Origin: Paludibacteraceae bacterium
GTDB lineage: Bacteria; Bacteroidota; Bacteroidia; Bacteroidales; Paludibacteraceae
Reading direction: 5' to 3'
Assembly: GCA_017625155.1 (NCBI GenBank)
Contig: JAGALP010000004.1
Span: forward strand, 352,414-416,413
Length of the DNA stretch: 64,000 nucleotides
Part shown: positions 49,975-57,879 of the stretch, piece by piece
Position numbering within the stretch: the first letter of the stretch is position 1
Layout: every line of letters starts with the position of its first letter
Program-made: the position numbers and the translations under genes
Notes under the pieces: generated by a model
What the model was told of the DNA's origin: nothing
The model's input: the letters and a program-made list of their open reading frames with translations, nothing else
Databases searched by the model: none

Positions 49975-50006
49975 CAAAGGTACTGTTTTTTTGCCGACAT
50001 CGGCAA
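49975..50006 (-). promoter_or_regulatory. Promoter of the Fic-like gene
   Basis: Minus strand TTG (50006-50004) and TACCTTTG (49982-49975), spacer 21 bp. Confidence 0.65.
49991..50006. promoter_or_regulatory. Candidate operator TTGCCGA-CA-TCGGCAA
   Basis: A perfect 16-bp palindrome covering the -33 box and part of the spacer of the Fic-like promoter, with an extra half-site TTGCCGA at 50044-50050. The encoded helix-turn-helix is the obvious candidate binder. Confidence 0.6.
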
Positions 50007-50313
50007 GTTTTTCTGTAAAAAATATACCAAAATAGGCATTTTTTTGCCGATAAGCCCATTGTGATGAGCACGTAAGTGTCGCTCTTTTTTTTAGAATTTA
50101 TATATCAGTTAATACTTGTTTTCGTTACCAACTACCCTATTTTGTTTAGGGTTGCCAATGTGCCCAAGCACATTCTTTCAACCCAATAAAATACACCCTT
50201 AAATTGTCGATAATTCTTATCTCGCTACGCTCGAACGCTCGCTTCGCGTACGACAACAAAATTGACAATAATTGTCTTAAATAATTTTTGCGACAAGTTT
50301 ATGTGTAAAAGAG

Positions 50314-52719
50314 TTACAATTCTATAATTGTGATACCAGCGCCGCCTCTATCGGGGTCGCCATCGTGGAAAGAGATATCACCTGTTTTCAAACGACGCAT
50401 GCTCTTCTGGCGTTCTGCCAAATAGTCGCGAACGACCTGCTTCAATGCACCAGTACCTGTGCCGTGTAAGATTGTCACTTGCTCGGCATTCACCATCAAA
50501 GCATCGTCCACATACGCCATCAGTACCTCTAATGCCTCATCGGCACGCAAACCGCGGATATCCAACTCGCGACTAAACGACAATTTGCGGCGGCGTAGTT
50601 CATCCGCCACATTACTAATTCGTCTTTGCTCCTGAGTCTTGGTTCCTTGTTCCTGAATCAACTTAGCAGGATTCTTTGTCAAGACCTTCAACTCGCTCAA
50701 ATCGCGTAAGACATTCTTTTGCTTCTCAACCTTGGATGATTCCTTTTTATCTCCCTTCCCTTTAGGGAGGGGCTGGGGGTAGGCTTGCACCTTCGTCTTC
50801 AATGTCTCCACTTTCTGTCGTGCAGCTTGGGTGGCTTTCTTCTCGGCCTTTGCTTCCTTGATCTCGCGGATAGTGCGCTCAATAGTAGCATTGCTCTTGC
50901 GCAAGAGATCGGCCGCCTCGGCGTTTGCCTCCTCTAAGATAGCACGTTTCTTGGCTTTGATACCCGCCATCTGCTCCTCGTAGTGGGCGATCTTCTCCTC
51001 CAAATGTTTCTCCTTTTGGCGGATATTCTGGCGTTTGTTCTCCCAATAGCGTTTATCGCGAGCAATGTCTTGCAAGTGTTTGTCGTAGTCGATATGCTCC
51101 TCGCCCACAATTTCAGTTGCGCGTTGGATAATCCTCTCAGGCAAACCGATCTGGCGAGCAATCTCCACCGCAAAACTACTACCTGCTTGACCTATAGATA
51201 GTTGGAAAAGAGGTTTAAGCTGACCGCGGTCATAGAGCATCGCGCCATTGATAATACCTTCGGTACGCTCAGCCAAGTGTTTGAGATTGCCATAGTGGGT
51301 AGTGATAACACCAAAAGCATGTTGCTCGTTGAGTTGCGAAAGCACTGCTTCTGCTATCGCGCCACCTATCATCGGTTCGGTACCTGTACCAAACTCGTCA
51401 ATCAACAGTAGCGTTTGTGCGTCGGCATAACGCACAAAATGTTTCATATTACGCAAGTGAGATGAATAGGTAGAGAGGTCATCCTCAATCGACTGCTCAT
51501 CACCTATATCAATCAAGAGTTGTTTGAAAAAGCCCATCTGACTCGCCTCGCTCATCGGCACAGGCAAACCGCATTGCATCATGTATTGCAACATAGCTAC
51601 AGTCTTCAAGCACACCGATTTACCACCTGCGTTTGGGCCGCTGATGACTAGGATTCGGTTATTGGACGGCGTACCGCCTATTGGACGCCCTGTGGGGCTA
51701 TTGGACGCTTCGCTATTGGATAAGCGTATGGTCAAAGGAATGACGGTCTTGCCTTGACGGCGGAAATTGAGCAATAAGACAGGGTGATATGCTTCTCGCC
51801 AATCAATCATTGGTTTCTTGCTGATTTCGGGTACTATGGCGTGCATGTCGATGGCAAAGAGAGCTTTGGCACGGAGGAAATCCACCTCACCAAGATAGTT
51901 TTCTGTTTCCAATATATGCGGCACCTGCGGACGTATCTCTGCCGTGATAGCCATCAAAATACGCATACGTTCACGACGTTCTTCACCTTCTAATTCGCGG
52001 ATACGGTTATTCGCCTCTACCACTTGTTGCGGTTCGATAAATACCGTCTTACCTGTAGCCGACTCATCGTGTACAATTCCGCCAATCTTGCGTTTGTAGG
52101 CAGGCGGAACAGGTAATACTAACCTACCCTCGCGCATAGTGGGTGCAGCATCCTTATCCAATATTCCTTCCGCTTGTGCCTGACGAAGAATAGCGTTCAG
52201 CGCACGACTCACAGAGCCCTGCGAGGCGGAAATCTCTTTGCGGATACGAGCAAGTTCAGGCGAAGCATTGTCACGCATCTTGCCATAACGGTCTAGAATA
52301 CGGTCGATTGTAGTAATTATATTCCCCAACTGACTCCCTATTCCCGACTCCTGACTCAGCAGCGGATATTTCACCTTATCCAACATGGCAAAGAATCGCT
52401 CCAATTGCCCCGCATAATCAAGCATTTTGCGCAGCGAGAATAGTTCGGCTTCATCCATAAAGAGACCTTCTATACGAATACGCGATAGTGCCTCACGCAA
52501 ATCATATATCTCGCCATGAGGAAATGCCAACGCAGGATCGGTCATCACAGCCATCATCTCATGAACGCGAGCTAGCAGATCGCGCACCGTAGGATAATGT
52601 GTCAGCCATTGCATGGCATCTACACGCTCCTTGCCCAAAGAAGACATACAACACCCTTTCAAGCCATCACGAATGACTTGGAAGTCGATTTTCTGCTCAA
52701 TATTATGCGGATAAAGCAT
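50314..52719 (-). CDS. mutS2: Endonuclease MutS2
   Basis: MutS homologue acting on branched DNA or stalled ribosomes. 801 residues: N-terminal core and clamp helices, ATPase with Walker A SGPNAGGKSVCLK (about 358), Walker B LLLIDEFGTGTEP, and the HTHYGNLK His switch; then a coiled coil and a C-terminal Smr nuclease domain (LDIRGLRADEALEVLMAYVDD, ILHGTGTGALKQVVRDYL). Two stretches look foreign: residues about 334-354 (SEASNSPTGRPIGGTPSNN) and 646-657 (YPQPLPKGKG). Both are encoded by repeat elements seen elsewhere in the window, and both stay in frame between domains. No clear promoter; it may follow the lipoprotein gene upstream. Confidence 0.95.
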   Translation of the reverse strand: MLYPHNIEQKIDFQVIRDGLKGCCMSSLGKERVDAMQWLTHYPTVRDLLARVHEMMAVMTDPALAFPHGEIYDLREALSRIRIEGLFMDEAELFSLRKMLDYAGQLERFFAMLDKVKYPLLSQESGIGSQLGNIITTIDRILDRYGKMRDNASPELARIRKEISASQGSVSRALNAILRQAQAEGILDKDAAPTMREGRLVLPVPPAYKRKIGGIVHDESATGKTVFIEPQQVVEANNRIRELEGEERRERMRILMAITAEIRPQVPHILETENYLGEVDFLRAKALFAIDMHAIVPEISKKPMIDWREAYHPVLLLNFRRQGKTVIPLTIRLSNSEASNSPTGRPIGGTPSNNRILVISGPNAGGKSVCLKTVAMLQYMMQCGLPVPMSEASQMGFFKQLLIDIGDEQSIEDDLSTYSSHLRNMKHFVRYADAQTLLLIDEFGTGTEPMIGGAIAEAVLSQLNEQHAFGVITTHYGNLKHLAERTEGIINGAMLYDRGQLKPLFQLSIGQAGSSFAVEIARQIGLPERIIQRATEIVGEEHIDYDKHLQDIARDKRYWENKRQNIRQKEKHLEEKIAHYEEQMAGIKAKKRAILEEANAEAADLLRKSNATIERTIREIKEAKAEKKATQAARQKVETLKTKVQAYPQPLPKGKGDKKESSKVEKQKNVLRDLSELKVLTKNPAKLIQEQGTKTQEQRRISNVADELRRRKLSFSRELDIRGLRADEALEVLMAYVDDALMVNAEQVTILHGTGTGALKQVVRDYLAERQKSMRRLKTGDISFHDGDPDRGGAGITIIEL
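50751..50784. repeat. REP-like GC palindrome inside mutS2, copy 2
   Basis: CTCCCTTCCCTTTAGGGAGG with flank GGCTGGGGGTAGGC; same layout as 47036-47074, including TAGGCTT at the end. It encodes PQPLPKGKG in MutS2. Confidence 0.8.
51661..51720 (+). repeat. Triple hairpin module inside mutS2
   Basis: ATTGGAC-GGCG-TAC-CGCC-T, ATTGGAC-GCCC-TGTG-GGGC-T, ATTGGAC-GCTTCGC-T and a final ATTGGA. Each unit repeats the spacer TATTGGACG and changes the hairpin. The gene stays in frame. Confidence 0.85.
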
Positions 52720-52724
52720 ATTTT

Positions 52725-52790
52725 TAGATCGCTGCGCTGTAGTTGGTAGATCGGCGCAAAGCGCCTGTAGATGGTGGATCGCTACGCTGT
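52725..52790. repeat. Hairpin array upstream of mutS2
   Basis: Three units of the pattern (T/A)GATCG-hairpin-CTGT at 52725, 52747 and 52775; the middle one is GGCGC-AAA-GCGCC, identical to 16786. Confidence 0.75.
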
Positions 52791-52796
52791 TAGATG

Positions 52797-53270
52797 TTAG
52801 AATTCCTGTGGATAGGTGATGACAATATCAAAGTCCATAGCAGGGGGATTGATATTGACATTATCTTCGTATGCAAAATCACTCGTGCGGAAATTGAATT
52901 CAGCCCAACCTATTCCATAGGTAAAGTCGTAGGTTTCTGTAAAATAGAGCCACTCGCCAATATTAGTAGGTTCCTCCACGTGCAGCACGTATGGCAACAA
53001 GTGTTTGCGAGCGTAGGTCAAACTGCTGCGATCAAATACGGCATATGCTTTCACCTCGCCATAGTCAAACACTTTTTCCGTTATCTCTGGCATATTTACG
53101 CCAAAATAGAAATAGTTATTATTAAACTGATCACTCGCATCTTGCTGCGTATATTGCCAATCACTCGCTTTTACCGTAATACGAATAGTCTTTAGTCTAG
53201 CACCATCCACTTCATAGTCGCAACTTACCAACGTGCAACACATCAACACAAAAAACAAAATCTTTTTCAT
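52797..53270 (-). CDS. Lipoprotein, unknown function
   Basis: A 157-residue lipoprotein with lipobox LVSC (Cys17). The mature part is beta-rich (KTIRITVKASDWQYTQ, GVNMPEITEKVFDYGEVKAY, IGWAEFNFRTSDF, AMDFDIVITYPQEF), the look of a small sandwich domain. Similar short lipoproteins with DWQ-type N termini are frequent in Bacteroidales, without known role. It precedes mutS2 by 77 bp on the same strand; the array between them may separate expression. Confidence 0.7.
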   Translation of the reverse strand: MKKILFFVLMCCTLVSCDYEVDGARLKTIRITVKASDWQYTQQDASDQFNNNYFYFGVNMPEITEKVFDYGEVKAYAVFDRSSLTYARKHLLPYVLHVEEPTNIGEWLYFTETYDFTYGIGWAEFNFRTSDFAYEDNVNINPPAMDFDIVITYPQEF

Positions 53271-53297
53271 ATTCTTATTATTTTACTAAATTCGCGA

Positions 53298-53327
53298 CAA
53301 AGGTACGATTTTTTTTGCACATATCAA
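53298..53327 (-). promoter_or_regulatory. Promoter of the 53270 lipoprotein
   Basis: Minus strand TTG (53327-53325) and TACCTTTG (53305-53298), spacer 19 bp; it overlaps the divergent promoter. Confidence 0.7.
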
Positions 53328-53345
53328 AAAAAAAGTGTAATTTTG
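53315..53345 (+). promoter_or_regulatory. Promoter of the glucosaminidase operon
   Basis: TTG (53315-53317) and TAATTTTG (53338-53345), spacer 20 bp, interlocked with the minus-strand promoter so that the two should exclude each other. Confidence 0.75.
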
Positions 53346-53364
53346 CACCCAAATTGACATATTT

Positions 53365-54357
53365 ATGAAGAAATTTCTTTTACTCTCTTACCTTTTGCTT
53401 GCAGCATTAGCGATGCAAGCTCAATCGAAAAACCAAGCATATTTAGATTATATCGCTCAATACAGCGATCTTGCTATTGCACAACAACGCAAGCATAAAG
53501 TACCAGCTGCTATCACTATGGCACAAGGCATCCTTGAGTCGGCAGCTGGTCGTTCGGAATTGGCAGTAAAAGCCAACAACCACTTTGGTATCAAATGCAC
53601 ATCAGATTGGCAAGGACGCACCATCAATAAAGATGATGATAAAGCCAACGAGTGTTTTCGTCGTTATGCACGCGTGGAAGATTCCTACGAAGATCATTCA
53701 CTATTCCTCCTGCGCAAACGCTATGAAAGTCTATTCGCTTTACCTATAGGCGATTACAAAGGTTGGGCACATGGTCTCAAAGCATGTGGCTATGCTACCG
53801 ATCCTAAGTATCCAGAGAAACTGATCCAACTTATCGAACTTTATGAGTTGGACAAACTCACTATGGACGAGCGATTGAAGAAAGGCGGATTTGTGAGCGA
53901 AAAAGATACTACATGGCAAGAGTCCACAGCAGCAGATGACGTGATTGCTCATGCGCAAGAGAATATGCCTAACTATGTATATCCCCCAATGGAGGATCTT
54001 GAAATCTTCGACGATCATGCTTCGGGCTACCGCAATGGTGTGCGCTATATCATTGCTGGACAGGGCGAGACATTTGCTTCGCTTGCATACTTCCTAAACA
54101 TGCGTGAGCGCACCCTCCGCAAATACAACGATGCGCTAGATACACGCGAACTTGAGCCTGGCGATATGGTATATATCTACAAAAAGAAAAAACAAGCCGC
54201 ACGCAAATACCGTTACTACTATTTCAAGCCCAGTGATGACGCGTGGGAGATTGCACAGAAATATGGTATTCGCCTCAAGAGTTTGTATGACCTCAACGGC
54301 ATCCCATACGGCACACCACTCAAGACTGCTCAACGACTTAAACTGCGCAAGAAATGA
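53365..54357 (+). CDS. Exported N-acetylglucosaminidase with LysM domains
   Basis: Cell wall hydrolase. Signal peptide 1-19 (LAALAMQAQ). The glucosaminidase domain covers about residues 25-165: AAITMAQGILESAAGRSELA with the catalytic Glu near 58, NNHFGIKC, ECFRRYARVEDSYEDHSLFL and LKACGYATDPKYPEKLI. Two LysM-like modules follow (RYIIAGQGETFASLAYFLN at about 228 and the final YYFKPSDDAWEIAQKYGIRL). 330 residues. The stop codon overlaps the next start by 4 bp. Probable role: peptidoglycan remodelling. Confidence 0.92.
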   Translation: MKKFLLLSYLLLAALAMQAQSKNQAYLDYIAQYSDLAIAQQRKHKVPAAITMAQGILESAAGRSELAVKANNHFGIKCTSDWQGRTINKDDDKANECFRRYARVEDSYEDHSLFLLRKRYESLFALPIGDYKGWAHGLKACGYATDPKYPEKLIQLIELYELDKLTMDERLKKGGFVSEKDTTWQESTAADDVIAHAQENMPNYVYPPMEDLEIFDDHASGYRNGVRYIIAGQGETFASLAYFLNMRERTLRKYNDALDTRELEPGDMVYIYKKKKQAARKYRYYYFKPSDDAWEIAQKYGIRLKSLYDLNGIPYGTPLKTAQRLKLRKK

Positions 54358-54644
54358 TCCACAAAGCGCAATCTATAGGCGACCTACTTGCCGATTTTAT
54401 TCGTGGTACAGAGGCTGAGACTACTCTACTCGAGCGCAAAATCCCTCAAGTATGGTCAGAGTTGATGGGTAATGTGGTCGGGCAATTCACAGGCGAGATG
54501 GAAGTGAAAAATGGCATACTCTATGTGCATATTCACTCAGCAGCTTTGCGTCAGCAACTCTTTGAGCAACGCCATCAAATTGTTAAGAAACTTAATGACA
54601 AAGTCGGTAGCACCGTTATCAAGGATATACGGCTTTTAGGTTAA
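54354..54644 (+). CDS. DUF721 / DciA-like protein
   Basis: A 96-residue protein of the DUF721 family, whose best-studied member DciA loads the replicative helicase DnaB in bacteria without DnaC. IGDLLADFIRGTEAETTLLERK, VWSELMGNVVGQFTGEM and VHIHSAALRQQLFEQRHQIV are typical. DnaB itself is encoded 5.4 kb downstream. Overlaps the glucosaminidase stop (ATGA). Role as helicase loader is inferred from the family. Confidence 0.82.
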   Translation: MIHKAQSIGDLLADFIRGTEAETTLLERKIPQVWSELMGNVVGQFTGEMEVKNGILYVHIHSAALRQQLFEQRHQIVKKLNDKVGSTVIKDIRLLG

Positions 54645-54668
54645 AGGTGAGAAGTCAAAGGTGAAAGT
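54641..54668 (+). repeat. Four degenerate TGAAAGG heptads at a start codon
   Basis: TTAAAGG, TGAGAAG, TCAAAGG, TGAAAGT in register; the GTG start of the methyltransferase gene (54661) bridges units 3 and 4, and the previous stop lies in unit 1. Confidence 0.7.
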
Positions 54669-55821
54669 AGAAGAACTTGCTTTGCAGCGTAAACGCTATG
54701 CCCACCTCTCCGATGAGCAGTGGCGATGGATGCTCCAACAAGTGGAGGGGCGTCAGCGCACATCGGGTAAACTACCTACGTTTGCACAAATAGAGGATTG
54801 GTGGTATCCCGTACGTTTGTCTTGCGAGCAATGTTCGAGCGAAGCAACAGCACAGTATAAAGCAGAGATTGTTAGGTCATTAGGCGAGAGGCATGATATA
54901 CTGATTGATCTTACTGGTGGATATGGTGTAGATACCTATTTTCTCAGCGAACAAACTTCGCAAGCACACTATGTAGAACGCAACGAGGAGTTGTGTCGCA
55001 TAGCACAGCATAACTTCCATATTACGAACAAGCATATCCTCGTTCACAACACTTCAGCAGAAGATTTCCTTGCTCAATATTCGCTAACTGATCGCGCTAT
55101 GTGTGGCAGTCAGAAGCGTGTTGTTATCTACCTTGACCCTGCACGCAGAGATGCGCATGGTGGTAAAGTATTTCGCATTGAAGACTGCGAACCAAACATT
55201 ATTCAACTGCTACCCACTCTTCGCGCCATTTCGAATACAATTATCATTAAATTTAGTCCAATGCTGGATATCACTTCCGCATTGCAATCGCTTGGTAACG
55301 AATGGGATGTGCATGTGGTTGCGCTGCACAATGAAGTGAAAGAAGTCATCTTCGTGACAGGCAATAATCATATTCATACGGTCAATATTCTTCACGAACA
55401 AAACGATCGGTTTTCCTTTGATCGCAGCGACGAAAAAAGTGCCATATGCGACATGGCAGATAGCCTGCAAGCGTACATCTATGAGCCCAATGCCGCTATC
55501 ATCAAAGCGGGTGCATTTCGATTGGTGGGAGCGCGGTATCAACTTCATAAGTTAGACCAGAATACCCATCTCTACACCGCGAATCAACTCATTGAAGATT
55601 TCCCTGGTCGCGTATGGCAAGTTGTTGCACAACCCATTAAAAACCAACGTGATATTGCCACATTGGGCATACAACGAGCCGCTATTCTTACGCGCAACTA
55701 TCCGCTCACGCCCGAACAATTGCGCAAGAAATTCAAATTGCAAGAATCCGACAGCTATTTCCTCATCGGCGCACGCATAGCCAATAAGCCGATTCTTCTA
55801 CTCACTAAACGAGTGTATTGA
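54661..55821 (+). CDS. Class I SAM-dependent methyltransferase, THUMP-like
   Basis: A 386-residue protein of the group containing Porphyromonas PG_1098. The SAM-binding motif is IDLTGGYGVDTYFLSE at about residue 80; the catalytic-type motif YLDPARRD is near 158. An N-terminal helical part (QRKRYAHLSDEQWRWMLQQV) and a C-terminal THUMP-like domain (PNAAIIKAGAFRLVGARY, LTPEQLRKKFKLQESDSYFL) flank it. Substrate probably RNA, not known. The start is GTG inside the heptad repeats, 16 bp after DUF721; no ATG fits. Confidence 0.85.
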   Translation: MKVEELALQRKRYAHLSDEQWRWMLQQVEGRQRTSGKLPTFAQIEDWWYPVRLSCEQCSSEATAQYKAEIVRSLGERHDILIDLTGGYGVDTYFLSEQTSQAHYVERNEELCRIAQHNFHITNKHILVHNTSAEDFLAQYSLTDRAMCGSQKRVVIYLDPARRDAHGGKVFRIEDCEPNIIQLLPTLRAISNTIIIKFSPMLDITSALQSLGNEWDVHVVALHNEVKEVIFVTGNNHIHTVNILHEQNDRFSFDRSDEKSAICDMADSLQAYIYEPNAAIIKAGAFRLVGARYQLHKLDQNTHLYTANQLIEDFPGRVWQVVAQPIKNQRDIATLGIQRAAILTRNYPLTPEQLRKKFKLQESDSYFLIGARIANKPILLLTKRVY

Positions 55822-55849
55822 TTTGATATTCCTATGGTAACATCTCGGT

Positions 55850-55893
55850 TATCCTACGTATATCCTACGTATATGTTACGTATATCCTACGTA
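55850..55893 (+). repeat. Four 11-bp tandem repeats
   Basis: TATCCTACGTA, TATCCTACGTA, TATGTTACGTA, TATCCTACGTA; each contains the palindrome TACGTA. Confidence 0.85.
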
Positions 55894-55951
55894 ATTAACA
55901 AGGGAAAGACAAGAGATGGAATTTTGAATTACGAATTTTGAATTGTGAAGT

Positions 55952-55984
55952 GAGAATGGTGGGAGAATGATAGGAGAATTATCT
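55952..55984 (+). repeat. Three 11-bp tandem repeats
   Basis: GAGAATGGTGG, GAGAATGATAG, GAGAATTATCT. Just upstream, GAATTTTGAATT is repeated after 14 bp (55918-55945). Confidence 0.7.
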
Positions 55985-56009
55985 TTTTTTAGTAAAAATG
56001 CAAATAAAT

Positions 56010-56040
56010 TTGGTTATGTCAATAAAAAGTCGTAACTTTG
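56010..56040 (+). promoter_or_regulatory. Promoter of rel
   Basis: TTG (56010-56012) and TAACTTTG (56033-56040), spacer 20 bp. Confidence 0.8.
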
Positions 56041-56095
56041 CACGCTATTTTTGTAAAAATAGCAGCTGTATTTTCTAAACTGCAATGCAATTGAT

Positions 56096-57865
56096 ATGGT
56101 AACTAGTGATTTTACACCAGATGAGGAACGACTGATAGAAGCCGAATTTGAAGCTCTATTGGACGATTACCTACACTCTATGCACAGCCAGCGTATCGAG
56201 TTGATTACTCGTGCATACCATTTAGCAAAGCAAGCGCATAATGGCGTCCGTCGCCTATCTGGTGAACCCTATATCATGCACCCGCTATCTGTAGCCCGCA
56301 TTGTGGTGAAAGAGATTGGATTGGGTAGTACGAGCATCTGTGCTGCGTTGCTGCACGATGTGGTGGAAGATACCGACTACACTGTAGATGACATCAGGCA
56401 TCAGTTTGGAGATAAGATTGCGAGTATTGTAGAAGGACTAACCAAATTGTCGGGCGGCGTGTTTGCCGACAAAGCCATGAAGCAAGCAGAAAACGTGCGT
56501 AAGTTGGTGCTTACCATGTCAGAAGACATACGCGTGATGCTTGTCAAATTGGCCGACCGATTACACAACATGCGAACCTTGGCTGCGCAACGCCCTGAGA
56601 AACAACGTAAGATTGCAGCCGAAACGCAATATATCTACGCGCCCATGGCGCACCGCTTGGGGTTATTCCCTATCAAATCCGAATTGGAGAACCTGAGTTT
56701 CAAGTATGAATATCCAGAGCAATATGCCGAAATAGAAGCTAAGTTGCGTGCCAACAAGGATACGCAGATGGATAGTTTCGAGAGTTTTGCTGCCCCAATA
56801 CGCAGGAAACTCACGATGATGGGCTACGATTTCAAATTATATGCCCGCACGAAAACAGTGTATTCTGTTTACAAAAAAATGGTGAAAAAAGGCATACCAT
56901 TTGAACAGATATACGACCTATTGGCAGCCCGCATCGTATTTGAACCGAGTTCGGACTTTTCGGAGAAAGACCAATGTTGGATGATTTATTCTGCCATTAC
57001 AGAAATTTATCGCCCTCATCCAGAACGCATACGCGACTGGATTTCGATGCCTAAAGCCAATGGATATGAAGCACTGCACGTGACCGTGATGGGACAAAAT
57101 GGTCAGTGGATAGAAGTGCAGATACGTACGAAGCGTATGCATGAGTTAGCAGAGCATGGCTTGGCAGCCCATTGGCGCTACAAAACGGGCGAGAATAGCG
57201 GAGGCGAATTAGATAAATGGCTCAAAGAAATTAAAGACGTATTGGCTAATCCAGACCCTGATGCTATTGCGTTCTTGGATACATTTAAATTGAACCTTTT
57301 TGCACACGAAGTATTTGTCTTCACCCCAAAAGGCGATATTCGCACACTCGCACAGGGAGCCACCGTATTGGATTTGGCATATCAGCTGCACACCGAATTG
57401 GGTGAACACTGTATCGGCGCAAACGTCAACCGCAGTGCACGTCCGTTGAGTTATATCTTGCAGAGTGGTGACCAGGTTGAGATATTGACATCGAAAAAAC
57501 AAAAGCCAGAACCAGAATGGCTGGAGATTGCTGTCACAGCGAAAGCGAAAGATAATATCAAAAAATATTTCAAGAAAACCAACGGACTGATAGCAGCATT
57601 ACAACGTGACGAAACAACACAATCACGCGTCGCTAAGATACATATCCAAGGAGCTGATAAGTTTGGTGTGTTGATGAACATCCTTAATATCATCTGTAAT
57701 GAGCATAAAGCCAATCTGCGTGAACTACATGTGACATCCGATAACGGAATGTTTGTGTGCAATCTAGAATTGGTGGTCTTCAAACAGAAAGTGGTCAGCC
57801 AGATATGTATGAAATTGCGAGCAATACCATCTATCAATGCCGTTGATGTAGTAGCAATGAACTAA
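56096..57865 (+). CDS. rel: RelA/SpoT-type (p)ppGpp synthetase/hydrolase, short form
   Basis: Bifunctional stringent-response enzyme. The hydrolase domain has YIMHPLSVARIV, LLHDVVEDT (His-Asp about 87-88) and RLHNMRTL; the synthetase domain has YDLLAARIVF, MPKANGYEALHVTVMG and EVQIRTKRMHELAEHG; a TGS domain (FVFTPKGDIRTLAQGATVLD) starts near 405; an ACT domain (IHIQGADKFGVLMNILNIIC) starts near 515. At 589 residues it is about 150 shorter than usual: the helical and Cys-containing zinc-finger regions between TGS and ACT seem to be missing. Catalytic residues look intact in both halves. Confidence 0.93.
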   Translation: MVTSDFTPDEERLIEAEFEALLDDYLHSMHSQRIELITRAYHLAKQAHNGVRRLSGEPYIMHPLSVARIVVKEIGLGSTSICAALLHDVVEDTDYTVDDIRHQFGDKIASIVEGLTKLSGGVFADKAMKQAENVRKLVLTMSEDIRVMLVKLADRLHNMRTLAAQRPEKQRKIAAETQYIYAPMAHRLGLFPIKSELENLSFKYEYPEQYAEIEAKLRANKDTQMDSFESFAAPIRRKLTMMGYDFKLYARTKTVYSVYKKMVKKGIPFEQIYDLLAARIVFEPSSDFSEKDQCWMIYSAITEIYRPHPERIRDWISMPKANGYEALHVTVMGQNGQWIEVQIRTKRMHELAEHGLAAHWRYKTGENSGGELDKWLKEIKDVLANPDPDAIAFLDTFKLNLFAHEVFVFTPKGDIRTLAQGATVLDLAYQLHTELGEHCIGANVNRSARPLSYILQSGDQVEILTSKKQKPEPEWLEIAVTAKAKDNIKKYFKKTNGLIAALQRDETTQSRVAKIHIQGADKFGVLMNILNIICNEHKANLRELHVTSDNGMFVCNLELVVFKQKVVSQICMKLRAIPSINAVDVVAMN

Positions 57866-57879
57866 ATAAACAATACGAT

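Larger units (their letters stand above)
49944..50300. other. 15-bp direct repeats flanking a gene-free region
   Basis: TTTTGCGACAAGTTT occurs at 49944-49958 and again at 50286-50300. Between them lie the Fic-like promoter, a short stretch of TCGCTACGC/GCTTCGCG hairpin-like words (50221-50250) and the palindrome GACAAT-A-ATTGTC (50264-50276). No gene is seen. Confidence 0.55.

Noticed and set aside
50314..52719. Transposon or integrase in the repeat-rich 45-53 kb region
   Set aside because: No transposase, integrase or recombinase gene is present; only short repeats are seen.
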